Shown here piece after piece: positions 8,754 to 17,745 of a DNA stretch of 64,000 bases. Positions within the stretch are counted from its first letter, which is position 1, and every line of letters begins with the position of its first letter. Position numbers and translations under genes: made by a program. The stretch spans positions 744,001-808,000 of the forward strand of contig NZ_QGNY01000001.1 of assembly GCF_003173575.1 (NCBI RefSeq), written 5' to 3'. The notes below the pieces were generated by a model. That model did no database searches, was not told where the DNA came from, and saw nothing but the letters and a program-made list of their open reading frames with translations. This DNA comes from Pedobacter paludis. Its GTDB lineage: Bacteria > Bacteroidota > Bacteroidia > Sphingobacteriales > Sphingobacteriaceae.

Positions 8754-9323
8754 TTATTTTTTCGCTACTTTAGGCGCAACTGTTAAGAACATACGTTTAC
8801 CTTCTAACTTAGGTAACAACTCTACTTTCCCAACATCTTCCAAAGCCTGAGCAAATTTTAATAATAAAATTTCACCCTGTTCTTTGTAAACAATTGCTCT
8901 ACCTTTAAAATGCACATAAGCTCTAACTTTTTCACCATTCTCCAAAAAGCTTATTGCATGTTTTAGTTTAAACTGAAAATCGTGGTCATTTGTATTAGGA
9001 CCAAAACGAATTTCCTTAATTACAGTTTGTTTAGCATTTGATTTAATCTCTTTCTGCTTTTTCTTCTGCTCGTAAACAAACTTACTGTAATCAATAATTC
9101 TACAAACCGGTGGTACTGCATTTGGAGAAATCTCTACCAAATCCAATTCCAGTTCATCAGCAAGCGCCAAAGCTTTAGCCAAAGGATAAATCCCTGGTTC
9201 AACATTATCGCCAGCTAAACGCACTTCGGGCGATTTAATAAACTGATTAATGTTATGTTCTGCTTCTTTTTTCTTAAAAGGTGGACGTGGTCCCCTGTTA
9301 AATCCTGGTCTTCCTAATGCCAA
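8754..9323 (-). CDS. infC: Translation initiation factor IF-3
   Basis: This 189-residue protein has the IF3 N-domain ([50 protein letters not shown]), a Lys-rich linker and the IF3 C-domain ([38 protein letters not shown]). It binds the 30S subunit and checks start-codon pairing. The only available start is TTG at 9323: the frame is closed by a stop shortly upstream, and the first internal ATG lies near the C-terminus. Non-AUG starts are known for infC in other bacteria, where IF3 represses its own translation. It begins 15 bases after thrS. Confidence 0.96.
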   Translation of the reverse strand: MALGRPGFNRGPRPPFKKKEAEHNINQFIKSPEVRLAGDNVEPGIYPLAKALALADELELDLVEISPNAVPPVCRIIDYSKFVYEQKKKQKEIKSNAKQTVIKEIRFGPNTNDHDFQFKLKHAISFLENGEKVRAYVHFKGRAIVYKEQGEILLLKFAQALEDVGKVELLPKLEGKRMFLTVAPKVAKK

Positions 9324-9338
9324 ATTTGTACTATTTAA

Positions 9339-11264
9339 TTAAACTGTTATTTCTTTTATTAATAAATTGTTGAATTCCTCCAACGTCATTTCGCCTAAAT
9401 CTCCCTCACCATGTTTACGAACCGAAACTTTTCCTTCGGCCATCTCTTTATCGCCGATAATGAGCATGTAAGGGATTTTTTTAACTTCCGCATCACGGAT
9501 TTTGCGACCGATTTTCTCATCTCGAAAGTCAATCAGCCCGCGAATATCGGAATTATTTAGCTCATCTAAAACTTTTTTTGCATAATCTTCATATTTTTCT
9601 GAAATAGGAAGAATTGTAAACTGTTCCGGACTTAGCCATAAAGGGAAATTTCCGGCACAATGTTCAATTAAAACTGCAACAAATCGTTCTAAAGAGCCAA
9701 ACGGTGCACGGTGAATCATCACTGGGCGATGCTTTAAATTATCGCTACCGGTATATTCCAATTCGAAACGTTCTGGCAAGTTATAATCTACCTGTATAGT
9801 TCCCAGCTGCCACTTTCTACCTAAAGCATCCTTAACCATAAAATCTAGCTTCGGACCATAAAAAGCTGCTTCACCATATTCTACAACTGTATTTAAACCT
9901 TTTTCTTCGGCAGCTTCTACAATTGCGCTTTCAGCAAGTTTCCAGTTTTCATCAGAACCGATATATTTAGATTTGTTATCTGGATCTCTTAACGAAATTT
10001 GAGCAGTATAGTTTTCAAAACCTAAAGATTTAAATACATAAAGCACTAAATCGATTACTTTTTTAAATTCATCCTTAACTTGCTCTGGCATGCAGAACAA
10101 ATGTGCATCATCTTGGGTAAAGCCACGCACACGAGTTAAACCATGCAACTCGCCACTTTGTTCGTAACGATATACAGTACCAAATTCTGCGAAACGAACC
10201 GGAAGATCTTTATAAGAACGTGGTTTGAATTTATACATCTCACAGTGGTGAGGACAGTTCATCGGTTTTAAGAAGAACTCCTCTCCTTCTTGTGGAGTTT
10301 TTATCGGCTGGAATGAATCTTTACCATATTTATCCCAGTGACCTGAAGTAACATATAAATTTTTATTTCCAATATGTGGAGTAACCACTTGCTCGTAACC
10401 AGATTTTGATTGTGCCTTAGTTAAAAAATTAACTAAACGCTCACGCAAGGCAGTTCCTTTTGGCAACCACATTGGCAAACCAGCACCTACTTTTTCTGAG
10501 AACATGAACAATTCCAACTCCTTCCCCAATTTACGGTGATCGCGTTTTTTCGCTTCTTCGATCATCGCAAGGTACTCAGTAAGTTCACTTGCTTTAGGGA
10601 AAGTTACACCGTAAATACGGGTCAGCTGTTTTTTGGTTTCATCACCACGCCAATAAGCGCCGGCAACGTTCATCAGTTTTACGGCTTTAACAAAACCAGT
10701 ATTTGGAATGTGCGGACCTCGGCATAAATCGGTAAATTTACCTTGAGTATAGAAAGTAATTTTTCCATCCTCCAAACCATCAATTAGGTCTAATTTATAC
10801 TCATCACCTTTTTCGGTAAAGTATTTAATTGCATCAGCTTTGCTTACACTTTCGCGAGTAAAGGTTTCTTTTTGCTTAGCCAGCTCAATCATTTTGGTTT
10901 CTATGGCTTTGAAATCATCCGAAGAAAATTCTTTCTCTCCAAAATCTACATCGTAATAAAAACCTGTTTCAATTGCTGGGCCAATGCCAAATTTAGTTCC
11001 TGGATAAAGCGCTTCTAAAGCTTCGGCCATTAAGTGGGCGGATGAATGCCAGAAAGTTGTTTTGCCTTCCGCATCGTTCCAAGTTAAAAGTTTCACTGAT
11101 GAATCTTCTTCGATTGGACGGGTTGAATCCCAAACTTGACCATTAACTTCTGCGGCTAATACGTTTCGAGCTAAACCTTCGGAAATTGACAATGCAATTT
11201 GATGGGCAGAAGTGCCCTTTTCGTACTGACGAACGGAGCCGTCAGGTAAAGTAATATTAATCAT
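9339..11264 (-). CDS. thrS: Threonyl-tRNA synthetase
   Basis: This 641-residue class II synthetase attaches threonine to tRNA-Thr. In order it has an N-terminal TGS domain ([17 protein letters not shown]), an editing domain ([14 protein letters not shown], zinc-type HxxxH), the catalytic core with motif 2 ([24 protein letters not shown]), the zinc-binding MNCPHH segment, and a C-terminal anticodon-binding domain ([18 protein letters not shown]). It heads the operon thrS-infC-rpmI-rplT. A perfect -7 element about 100 bases upstream suggests transcription with a short leader. Confidence 0.97.
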   Translation of the reverse strand: MINITLPDGSVRQYEKGTSAHQIALSISEGLARNVLAAEVNGQVWDSTRPIEEDSSVKLLTWNDAEGKTTFWHSSAHLMAEALEALYPGTKFGIGPAIETGFYYDVDFGEKEFSSDDFKAIETKMIELAKQKETFTRESVSKADAIKYFTEKGDEYKLDLIDGLEDGKITFYTQGKFTDLCRGPHIPNTGFVKAVKLMNVAGAYWRGDETKKQLTRIYGVTFPKASELTEYLAMIEEAKKRDHRKLGKELELFMFSEKVGAGLPMWLPKGTALRERLVNFLTKAQSKSGYEQVVTPHIGNKNLYVTSGHWDKYGKDSFQPIKTPQEGEEFFLKPMNCPHHCEMYKFKPRSYKDLPVRFAEFGTVYRYEQSGELHGLTRVRGFTQDDAHLFCMPEQVKDEFKKVIDLVLYVFKSLGFENYTAQISLRDPDNKSKYIGSDENWKLAESAIVEAAEEKGLNTVVEYGEAAFYGPKLDFMVKDALGRKWQLGTIQVDYNLPERFELEYTGSDNLKHRPVMIHRAPFGSLERFVAVLIEHCAGNFPLWLSPEQFTILPISEKYEDYAKKVLDELNNSDIRGLIDFRDEKIGRKIRDAEVKKIPYMLIIGDKEMAEGKVSVRKHGEGDLGEMTLEEFNNLLIKEITV

Positions 11265-11364
11265 CTACAACTATGATTTTGTTCCTAATCCTTTGTTAAA
11301 ACTTTGGAACGGTTTAAAAATATGGTGAATTCTAAATCACATACAAAGTGATTTTTATTTGGCG

Positions 11365-11372
11365 CAAAGATA
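11365..11372 (-). promoter_or_regulatory. -7 promoter element of thrS operon
   Basis: The minus strand reads TATCTTTG, an exact TAnnTTTG match, about 100 bases before the thrS ATG. The leader between them shows no obvious T-box or attenuator hairpin. The rest of the 11265-11531 gap is AT-rich without another recognisable feature. Confidence 0.55.
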
Positions 11373-11531
11373 GCGAAAGTTATTTGATTGGCTAAAATTT
11401 GGACAATTAATGTGTATAATCGTGATACAATTTAACTTATAGAATTTAAAAGGCCTGACAAGAGTATCTGTAAATTAAAGACTTGCAAAGTTTCCCATCA
11501 CACTTTCCCTTGAAACTTCGTAAGTCGATAT

Positions 11532-11564
11532 AAAAAAAGCCTGCACAAATTAATGGGCAGGCTT
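11532..11564 (-). terminator. Terminator of the GLPGLI-like gene
   Basis: An 8-bp GC-containing stem, AAGCCTGC (11537-11544) with GCAGGCTT (11557-11564), is followed on the minus strand by a T7 run. It lies 22 bases after the stop of the gene at 11586-12494. Confidence 0.85.
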
Positions 11565-11585
11565 AAATATTGCTTGAATGAATAA

Positions 11586-12494
11586 TTAGTTCATTCCGAA
11601 GGTTCTTATTTGTCCACCACCACCCGGAGGTCTGTTATTTCTAAAACGTTTCATCATGTTTTCCATTTTAGTTTTGTATTCCTCTTCGGTAATTAATTTA
11701 GCTTTTTTAGGGGCTGTAACATCTTTTGCACTTACATTTCTATATTCAATGCTTTTCGCAATAGAACTATTACCTCTACCTTCAATAGCTAGAACGGTTC
11801 CTTCTGTCCACATGTTAGGATTTGGAGAAAAGTTGAAGCCCAACTCGTTTGTGTACCAGATTTTGGTTTCTTCAACAACATTCTTATCCATATCCAAAAG
11901 CTTAATTGCTCTGGTTGATCTTACGATAACCTGCTTACAGGTAAAACCAAGAATTTTTTTAGTCGAATCTGTTTTAACAATTTCGATAGTTGGCGGTGCA
12001 ACAGGTTTAGCTTTTGCTGTATCGCCAGGTGCTCTGTTCCCACCCATTCTCATAGATCCAATCGGACCACTTGTAGATAATGTTAATTTGCTCGGCATGT
12101 AATAAGTTGTATCGTTTAAATCGAAAACCTCTGTAAGTTTTTGATCTGCGAAGGTATAGTAATACTCACGATTACCACCACCGCCACCGAAACGCATCAT
12201 CATACGACCCATTCCGCCTCCGTTTCCACCCCCACCAGCGCCATTACTGTCCTCAACTTCTTCTACTGGCATATAACTTGCATTAGTTGCCGTAAATAAT
12301 AACTCGAAATTTGTCTTAACAGCTGAAGACATTCTAGCTTTCTGCTGATCAGTTAACTGAATACCACTTGCAGATGCCATAGCAGCAGGATCTACCGTTG
12401 TTTCAAATTGTATAGCTCCAGAGGTTTTCTTTTGTGCATCAGCTATGGATACAATTGAGAAAATACTCATTAAAGCAAAAATTAATTTTTTCAT
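11586..12494 (-). CDS. Secreted GLPGLI-family-like protein
   Basis: This 302-residue protein begins with a signal peptide (MKKLIFALMSIFSIVSIADA, then QKK). Two Gly-rich, Met-rich segments lie at about residues 85-110 and near the C-terminus (PPGGGG). The central part, KTDSTKKILGFTCKQVIVR followed by TKIWYTNELGFNFSPNPNMW, resembles the core of GLPGLI (Porph_ging) proteins, which are secreted or periplasmic Bacteroidota proteins of unknown function. It stands alone, with its own -7 element and terminator. The family call is by motif similarity only, and no function is proposed. Confidence 0.65.
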   Translation of the reverse strand: MKKLIFALMSIFSIVSIADAQKKTSGAIQFETTVDPAAMASASGIQLTDQQKARMSSAVKTNFELLFTATNASYMPVEEVEDSNGAGGGGNGGGMGRMMMRFGGGGGNREYYYTFADQKLTEVFDLNDTTYYMPSKLTLSTSGPIGSMRMGGNRAPGDTAKAKPVAPPTIEIVKTDSTKKILGFTCKQVIVRSTRAIKLLDMDKNVVEETKIWYTNELGFNFSPNPNMWTEGTVLAIEGRGNSSIAKSIEYRNVSAKDVTAPKKAKLITEEEYKTKMENMMKRFRNNRPPGGGGQIRTFGMN

Positions 12495-12541
12495 TATATG
12501 TTGTTTTATTGATTAGAGACTAAACTTGCAAAAAGGTTTAA

Positions 12542-12549
12542 CAAAGGTA
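12542..12549 (-). promoter_or_regulatory. -7 element for the GLPGLI-like gene
   Basis: The minus strand reads TACCTTTG, matching TAnnTTTG, 47 bases before the ATG at 12494. Confidence 0.45.
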
Positions 12550-12615
12550 TTGCAGATAAAACGTAAAGCTTGTTAATTTGTGTTAAATCTCTAGCAATCA
12601 GACGTAAAAAAACTG

Positions 12616-13353
12616 TTAGTATTCGGTACTTTCTAGCCAGCCATTACAAAGTACGTCTGCTATGTGCATTGTTTTAATCGGGAGATTATTCTTATCAATA
12701 TAGCCTTGAAGATGTAAGAGACAGGATAAATCCGTCGAAATGATGTAATCTGCCTTTTGAGCCAACGCATGATTAACTTTTTGCTCTGCCATGGCCGATG
12801 AAATTGCATCGAACTTAACAGCAAAGGTTCCACCGAAACCGCAGCACATATCGGTGTCTTCCATTTCCAGCATTTCCAATCCGTGCACTTTTGAGAGTAA
12901 CTGACGAGGTTCATCCTTAATCTTGCATTCCCTTAATGCGCTACAAGAATCGTGATAAACGGCCTTTCCTTCTAGCTCGGCTCCGAAATAATCCTTCTTG
13001 GCTACGTGAATCAAAAAATCAGAAAGTTCCCAAATGTTCGATTGCAAACTACGGCATTTATTATGGACGATTGTATTGGTAAACAAATCGTTATATCCAC
13101 TTTTAATCATTCCTACGCATGATGCTGAAGGTGCGACCACATAGGTATTTTCGGTAAAATCATTTAAAAACTTTGTCCCCACTTCTTTTGCTTCATCCCA
13201 ATAACCAGCGTTATAAGCAGGCTGACCGCAACAAGTTTGTTTTGAGTTGTATTCTACCTTACAACCAGATTTCTCTAATAATCTTAAAGTGTTAAAAGCG
13301 GTTTCTGGATATAATTGATCGACAAAACAGGGCACAAATAATTCTACTTTCAT
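12616..13353 (-). CDS. LutA/YkgE-type (Fe-S)-binding protein with two CCG domains
   Basis: This 245-residue protein has two cysteine-rich CCG domains, each with the CCG signature: SKQTCCGQPAYNAGYWDEA near residue 40 and DTDMCCGFGGTFAVKF near residue 170, plus VYHDSCSALRE between them. Such domains bind iron-sulfur clusters in LutA, GlpC and heterodisulfide reductase subunits. LutA works with LutB and LutC in lactate oxidation, but neither partner gene is adjacent. It follows the UMF1 transporter by 21 bases on the same strand, so the two are probably cotranscribed. The substrate is not determined. Confidence 0.8.
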   Translation of the reverse strand: MKVELFVPCFVDQLYPETAFNTLRLLEKSGCKVEYNSKQTCCGQPAYNAGYWDEAKEVGTKFLNDFTENTYVVAPSASCVGMIKSGYNDLFTNTIVHNKCRSLQSNIWELSDFLIHVAKKDYFGAELEGKAVYHDSCSALRECKIKDEPRQLLSKVHGLEMLEMEDTDMCCGFGGTFAVKFDAISSAMAEQKVNHALAQKADYIISTDLSCLLHLQGYIDKNNLPIKTMHIADVLCNGWLESTEY

Positions 13354-13374
13354 AATAATCTTCAGGCTACAAAC

Positions 13375-14682
13375 TTACGATTTTAGCAATTCTTTGCGTT
13401 CGATTTTTCGTAAAAGCACCAAAAAGATTAAGCCAACGATAAAAAATGAAGCCAATGCGATGATTGATTGACGCATATTATGTGTGAGCCCTTCTATCGA
13501 AGCAAAACTAAATAACCCAATAACAATGGCTAATTTTTCGGTGGCATCGTAAAAACTAAAAAAGGAGGCAGTATCTGTGGTGTGTTCTGGAATATGTTTA
13601 GAATACGTAGATCGAGATAATGATTGGATTCCGCCCATAATTAGGCCTACTATGGCAGCTAAACTATAAAATTGATATTCATTAACAATAGAATAACCAT
13701 AAATACAGCATCCTATCCAAACCAATACAACAATTATAAGAACATTTACATTGCCCCATTTCTTTGCCAAAAGCGACATTAGCCATGCGCCTAAAATCGC
13801 AACCAATTGAATGATTAAAATAACCGCAATTAAACTTCCAGATTCTAATTTTAGCACTTTTGCACCAAAACCTGCTGCAGCTAGCATAATGGTCTGCACA
13901 CCCATCGAATAAAAAAAGAAGGCAATTAAGTAGGTTTTTAAAAACTTCATTTTCCTTAACTGATTCCAGACCTTTACAAATTCGCCGAAGCTAACCTTAA
14001 TAATACCTTCACCAACAAAACTTGTATTAGGCACATCTTTGGGCAATACCTTAAAAGGAATTTGCGCAAATAAGAACCACCAGATACCAACTAAAAGAAA
14101 AGAAATTTGAGCTGGTAGCGATTTATCGGTTATGCCAAAAATTTCTGGTTTCAGTACAAATACAAAACATATCAACTGCAAGATTACGCTTCCGATATAG
14201 CCATACGAAAACCCCTGAGCACTTACCTTATCCTGATTTTCTGTTGAAGCAATTATTGGCAAATAAGCATTGTTAAACATTACGCCACCTACATAGCCCA
14301 TTGCAGCCAAAACAAAGCAAATAATTCCCGCTTCCAAAGTTTCTAATTTGAAGAAAAACAAACCCATACAGGCAAACGAGCCAATGTAGGTAAACAATTT
14401 CATGAAAAATTTCTTCTTCCCCTTTGCATCGGCATAGGAAGATAATATTGGCAACAAAACCACCATTACCAAATAAGCAAAGGCCAATGCATAATTAGAG
14501 AGTACAGTGTTTATAAAGGTTTTGCCAAAAAATGTAACCTCATCTCCATGTTCTTTTGTTGTGGTAATGGCAACATAGTAAACCGGAAAAATTGTTGAAG
14601 TAATAACCAAGTTATAGGCAGAATTTGCCCAATCGAAAAAAGCCCAGGAGCGGATGGTTTTCTTATTGTCTTTTTCTATCAT
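13375..14682 (-). CDS. MFS transporter, UMF1/Atg22-like family
   Basis: This 435-residue polytopic membrane protein opens with RSWAFFDWANSAYNLVITST, the hallmark of the UMF1 (Atg22-like) branch of the major facilitator superfamily. About twelve hydrophobic segments follow, with a characteristic loop GGIQSLSRSTYSKHIPE in the second half. Members are presumed effluxers or importers of small molecules; amino-acid efflux from the vacuole is known for fungal Atg22. The gene lies between recQ (71 bases upstream) and the LutA-like gene (21 bases downstream). The substrate cannot be inferred. Confidence 0.85.
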   Translation of the reverse strand: MIEKDNKKTIRSWAFFDWANSAYNLVITSTIFPVYYVAITTTKEHGDEVTFFGKTFINTVLSNYALAFAYLVMVVLLPILSSYADAKGKKKFFMKLFTYIGSFACMGLFFFKLETLEAGIICFVLAAMGYVGGVMFNNAYLPIIASTENQDKVSAQGFSYGYIGSVILQLICFVFVLKPEIFGITDKSLPAQISFLLVGIWWFLFAQIPFKVLPKDVPNTSFVGEGIIKVSFGEFVKVWNQLRKMKFLKTYLIAFFFYSMGVQTIMLAAAGFGAKVLKLESGSLIAVILIIQLVAILGAWLMSLLAKKWGNVNVLIIVVLVWIGCCIYGYSIVNEYQFYSLAAIVGLIMGGIQSLSRSTYSKHIPEHTTDTASFFSFYDATEKLAIVIGLFSFASIEGLTHNMRQSIIALASFFIVGLIFLVLLRKIERKELLKS

Positions 14683-14753
14683 TTGTATTTAAAGCGGTTA
14701 ACGGTTTGATGTGGTTAGTTGGTTAACTGTTAAATAAATTAACCAAACACTGG

Positions 14754-16646
14754 CTAAAGATAATACTTCTTCCCATCAGATTTTATCTTGCCGGCATCTA
14801 ATAATTCTCGGATGGCTTCTATCCTATCATTTTCATTTCCGATTTTAATATTGGATACCAGATCATCTAAGCCTAACGCTTGTTGCTGTAACAAAGAAAT
14901 GATTTCGAAATCGAGCTGATCGTTAATCTGATTTTCATTTTGGGCTCGCTTTTCTGCTAAACAAACATCGCAAACCCCACATTTTGTAGCGTTGTGTTCA
15001 TCAAAATAATTAAGCAACTGAATGCTTCTACAAATATGCGATGATGCGTAGGCAACAACAGCATTGACTTGCTTTAGCAGGATTTCTTTTCTTAGTTCGA
15101 GGTACTTAAAATCGACATCGAAGTGATCCATATCTACCCGCGGGCGAACATATTGCAATTGTGGCTGATCTGTTTGCTGAATGTAGGTAAGCATTTCTAT
15201 CGACTGCAATTTATTTAGCAAGGCGATTACATCTTTGTAGGAGATTCCGATTTTCTTCGCTAAATCTGCTTCATTTATTTTTACGAAACCATCAAATGCG
15301 CCACCATGAGAACGAAGTATAGTTTTAATTACATTATCATAAGCTTTATTTTCTATTTGAAAGCGATAAACATCTTCATGACTTACAACAAACATCATTC
15401 TTGAGGGCAGGAAAACACTTTCTGATAAGGTAATATAGCCATCGTGCTCTAAAAATTTCAACGAAGAAATCGTTTTTAAAACACTAATATTAAATCGTTT
15501 ACAAAAATCGGCTATATCGAAAGTAAAAGTTAATCCTTCTCCGGCGCCAAAAGCCAACTGAAAATAATTACCTAAATAATGATAGGTTTTTCTAATGTCA
15601 TCACTCGAAGGAAAACTATTAATGTATCTTGCTTCCAAACTCAAAACATCAGATTGATTGGCCAACAAAACGGCGTAACTTCGTTTTTCATCTCTACCGG
15701 CTCTTCCTGCCTCCTGATAGTAGGCCTCCAAACTTTCGGGCAAATCTAAATGGACAACGGTTCTAACATCGGCCTTATCTATTCCCATACCGAAGGCATT
15801 GGTAGCCACCATAATTCTGGTTTTATTCTGCTTCCATTCTTCCTGTTTTTTAAATCTCAGATCACGTTCTAAACCGGCATGATAAAAATCAGCCTTAATC
15901 TGGTTGCGATTAAGAAAATTAGAAACCTCTGCAGTTTCCCTTCTGTTGCGAACGTAAACCAGTCCTGTTCCATTTACATTTCTGCAAATATCAATCAGTT
16001 TTTTATATTTATCTTCTTGATTAAAAACAACATAAGACAAATTATCTCGAGCAAAACTTTTAACAAAAATCTGTGGATCTTTCATTTCAAGCTTATTCAA
16101 AATGTCTTTTCGAACAAATTCTGTGGCTGTTGCAGTTAATGCCAAAACCGGAACATCGGGGTGGATCTCTCTCAGTTTGGCAATCTGCTGGTATGGAGGA
16201 CGGAAATCATAACCCCACTGAGAAATACAGTGTGCCTCATCAACTGCGATAAGATTAACATTCATGTAAGAAATCCGCGTTCGAACCAGATCAGAAAGCA
16301 ACCGCTCTGGCGATAAATAAAGGAATTTTATTTTACCATAAATACAGTTATCGAGTAAAATATCGATTTCGCGCTTCCCCATTCCTGCGTAAATGGCTAT
16401 CGCTTCAATTCCTTTTGATTTAAGATTTTCAACCTGATCCTTCATCAAAGCAATTAGTGGAGAAACTACAATACAAATGCCCTCTTTAACTAATGCGGGC
16501 ACTTGAAAACAAATAGATTTTCCACCTCCAGTTGGAAGAAGTGCCAAACTATCATTTCCTTCTAAAACCGAAGTAATAATATCCTGTTGTAAGGGCCTAA
16601 AAGCTGAGTGTCCCCAATATTTTTGTAAAATCTCTATTGCTGTCAT
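14754..16646 (-). CDS. recQ: ATP-dependent DNA helicase RecQ
   Basis: This 630-residue superfamily 2 helicase unwinds DNA 3' to 5' in recombination and repair. It shows motif I LLPTGGGKSICFQVPAL, the DEAH box VDEAHCISQWGYDFRP, motif III ALTATAT, motif V VATNAFGMGIDKADVR and motif VI YYQEAGRAGRD. The RecQ zinc-binding segment (CRSIQLLNYFDEHNATKCGVCDVC) is intact. No HRDC domain follows, so this is the shorter RecQ form often found beside a longer one in Bacteroidota. It heads a probable unit with the UMF1 transporter and LutA-like genes, although a TTGGTTAA inverted repeat in the 71-bp spacer could weaken read-through. Confidence 0.93.
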   Translation of the reverse strand: MTAIEILQKYWGHSAFRPLQQDIITSVLEGNDSLALLPTGGGKSICFQVPALVKEGICIVVSPLIALMKDQVENLKSKGIEAIAIYAGMGKREIDILLDNCIYGKIKFLYLSPERLLSDLVRTRISYMNVNLIAVDEAHCISQWGYDFRPPYQQIAKLREIHPDVPVLALTATATEFVRKDILNKLEMKDPQIFVKSFARDNLSYVVFNQEDKYKKLIDICRNVNGTGLVYVRNRRETAEVSNFLNRNQIKADFYHAGLERDLRFKKQEEWKQNKTRIMVATNAFGMGIDKADVRTVVHLDLPESLEAYYQEAGRAGRDEKRSYAVLLANQSDVLSLEARYINSFPSSDDIRKTYHYLGNYFQLAFGAGEGLTFTFDIADFCKRFNISVLKTISSLKFLEHDGYITLSESVFLPSRMMFVVSHEDVYRFQIENKAYDNVIKTILRSHGGAFDGFVKINEADLAKKIGISYKDVIALLNKLQSIEMLTYIQQTDQPQLQYVRPRVDMDHFDVDFKYLELRKEILLKQVNAVVAYASSHICRSIQLLNYFDEHNATKCGVCDVCLAEKRAQNENQINDQLDFEIISLLQQQALGLDDLVSNIKIGNENDRIEAIRELLDAGKIKSDGKKYYL

Positions 16647-16659
16647 AAATCGGCAGTAT

Positions 16660-16667
16660 CAAAACTA
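16660..16667 (-). promoter_or_regulatory. -7 element of recQ
   Basis: The minus strand reads TAGTTTTG, a TAnnTTTG match, 14 bases before the recQ ATG, implying a leader of about 10 bases. Confidence 0.4.
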
Positions 16668-16735
16668 TACATTTAATCTAAAATCGCCATCTATTATTAC
16701 TGGATTTAGAAAAAATTATCTTTAAGAAAGATTGT

Positions 16736-16743
16736 TAACTTTG
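16736..16743 (+). promoter_or_regulatory. -7 element of the DUF1016 gene
   Basis: TAACTTTG matches TAnnTTTG and lies 18 bases before the ATG at 16762. Confidence 0.45.
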
Positions 16744-16761
16744 TTAAATAAGACAGATTAA

Positions 16762-17730
16762 ATGTTAGAAACACAATTTTCAGATATTGTTAGCTTAATT
16801 AAACATGCAAGAACGATTGCCCTAAAAACTGTAAATTCTACACTAATTAATCTTTATTGGAACATTGGCGAATACATTCACATTCGAATTAAAAATGCAG
16901 AATGGGGCCAATCTGTTGTAAAACAATTGGCAGAGTTCTTAGCTGTAACTGAACCAGGTTTAAAGGGTTTTTCTGATAAGAATTTGTGGCGCATGAAACA
17001 GTTTTATGAGACTTACAAAGATGTTCCAAAACTCTCGCCACTATTGAGGGAAATTAGCTGGTCGCACAATTTAGCTATCTTTTCAAGATGCAGTACAATT
17101 GAGGAGCAAGAATTTTATTTAAGATTATCAAAAAAGGAAAATTATTCATTTCGCGAGTTAGATAGACAAATTTCAGCTGGTTTATTTGAAAGAACAATTA
17201 TTGGAAACACAAAACTCTCAACAGTGTTGAGAGAAATGCATACCGAGATTGAAGGCAATTTTAAAGATAGTTATGTGTTCGAGTTTCTAAATCTTCCAGA
17301 ACCACATAATGAAAGTGACTTACAAAAAAGACTAATTCAAGAAATGAAAAACTTCATTCTTGAGCTTGGTAAAGATTTCCTGTTTATCAGCGAAGAATAT
17401 AAAATTCAGGTTGGAAATAGCGATTTCTATATTGACTTACTTTTTTATCACCGAGGATTGCAATGTTTAGTTGCATTTGAATTGAAAGTTGACAAATTTA
17501 AACCTGAACACCTAGGACAGCTGAATTTTTATTTGGAAGCACTAGATCGGGATGTTAAGAAAAAGAACGAAAATCCAAGCATTGGCATTTTGCTTTGTAA
17601 AGATAAAGACAATGAAGTTGTTGAATATTCTTTAAGCAGAAGCTTATCACCAACACTCGTTTCAGAATACAAAACCCAACTTCCAGATAAAAAACTATTG
17701 CAAAGAAAAATTCACGAATTATTTAAATAA
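16762..17730 (+). CDS. DUF1016 / YhcG-type PD-(D/E)XK nuclease
   Basis: This 322-residue protein has the DUF1016 N-terminal helical domain (LINLYWNIGEYI, AEWGQSVVKQLAEFL, FSDKNLWRMKQFYETY, SWSHNLAIFSRC) and a C-terminal YhcG nuclease domain with the PD-(D/E)XK-like core DFYIDLLFYHRGLQCLVAFELK, followed by KPEHLGQLNFYLEALD. Relatives are found near restriction-modification systems and mobile regions, but here there is none: it sits alone between recQ and an amidohydrolase gene 15 bases downstream. A DNA-cleaving role is likely from the fold; the biological target is unknown. It may be a singly acquired accessory gene. Confidence 0.87.
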   Translation: MLETQFSDIVSLIKHARTIALKTVNSTLINLYWNIGEYIHIRIKNAEWGQSVVKQLAEFLAVTEPGLKGFSDKNLWRMKQFYETYKDVPKLSPLLREISWSHNLAIFSRCSTIEEQEFYLRLSKKENYSFRELDRQISAGLFERTIIGNTKLSTVLREMHTEIEGNFKDSYVFEFLNLPEPHNESDLQKRLIQEMKNFILELGKDFLFISEEYKIQVGNSDFYIDLLFYHRGLQCLVAFELKVDKFKPEHLGQLNFYLEALDRDVKKKNENPSIGILLCKDKDNEVVEYSLSRSLSPTLVSEYKTQLPDKKLLQRKIHELFK

Positions 17731-17745
17731 TTATTAAAGTCGTTA

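Noticed and set aside
11265-11364. T-box or attenuator in the thrS leader
   Set aside because: I found no conserved T-box core or terminator/antiterminator pair in this leader of about 100 bases.
11656-12102. 148-codon plus-strand frame
   Set aside because: It is fully antisense to the GLPGLI-like gene, which has a signal peptide, promoter and terminator.
12616-13353. Complete lutABC lactate-oxidation operon
   Set aside because: Only a LutA-like gene is present; lutB and lutC are not in the window.
16762-17730. Restriction-modification or defence island around the DUF1016 nuclease
   Set aside because: No methyltransferase, specificity subunit or other defence gene is adjacent; recQ and an amidohydrolase flank it.
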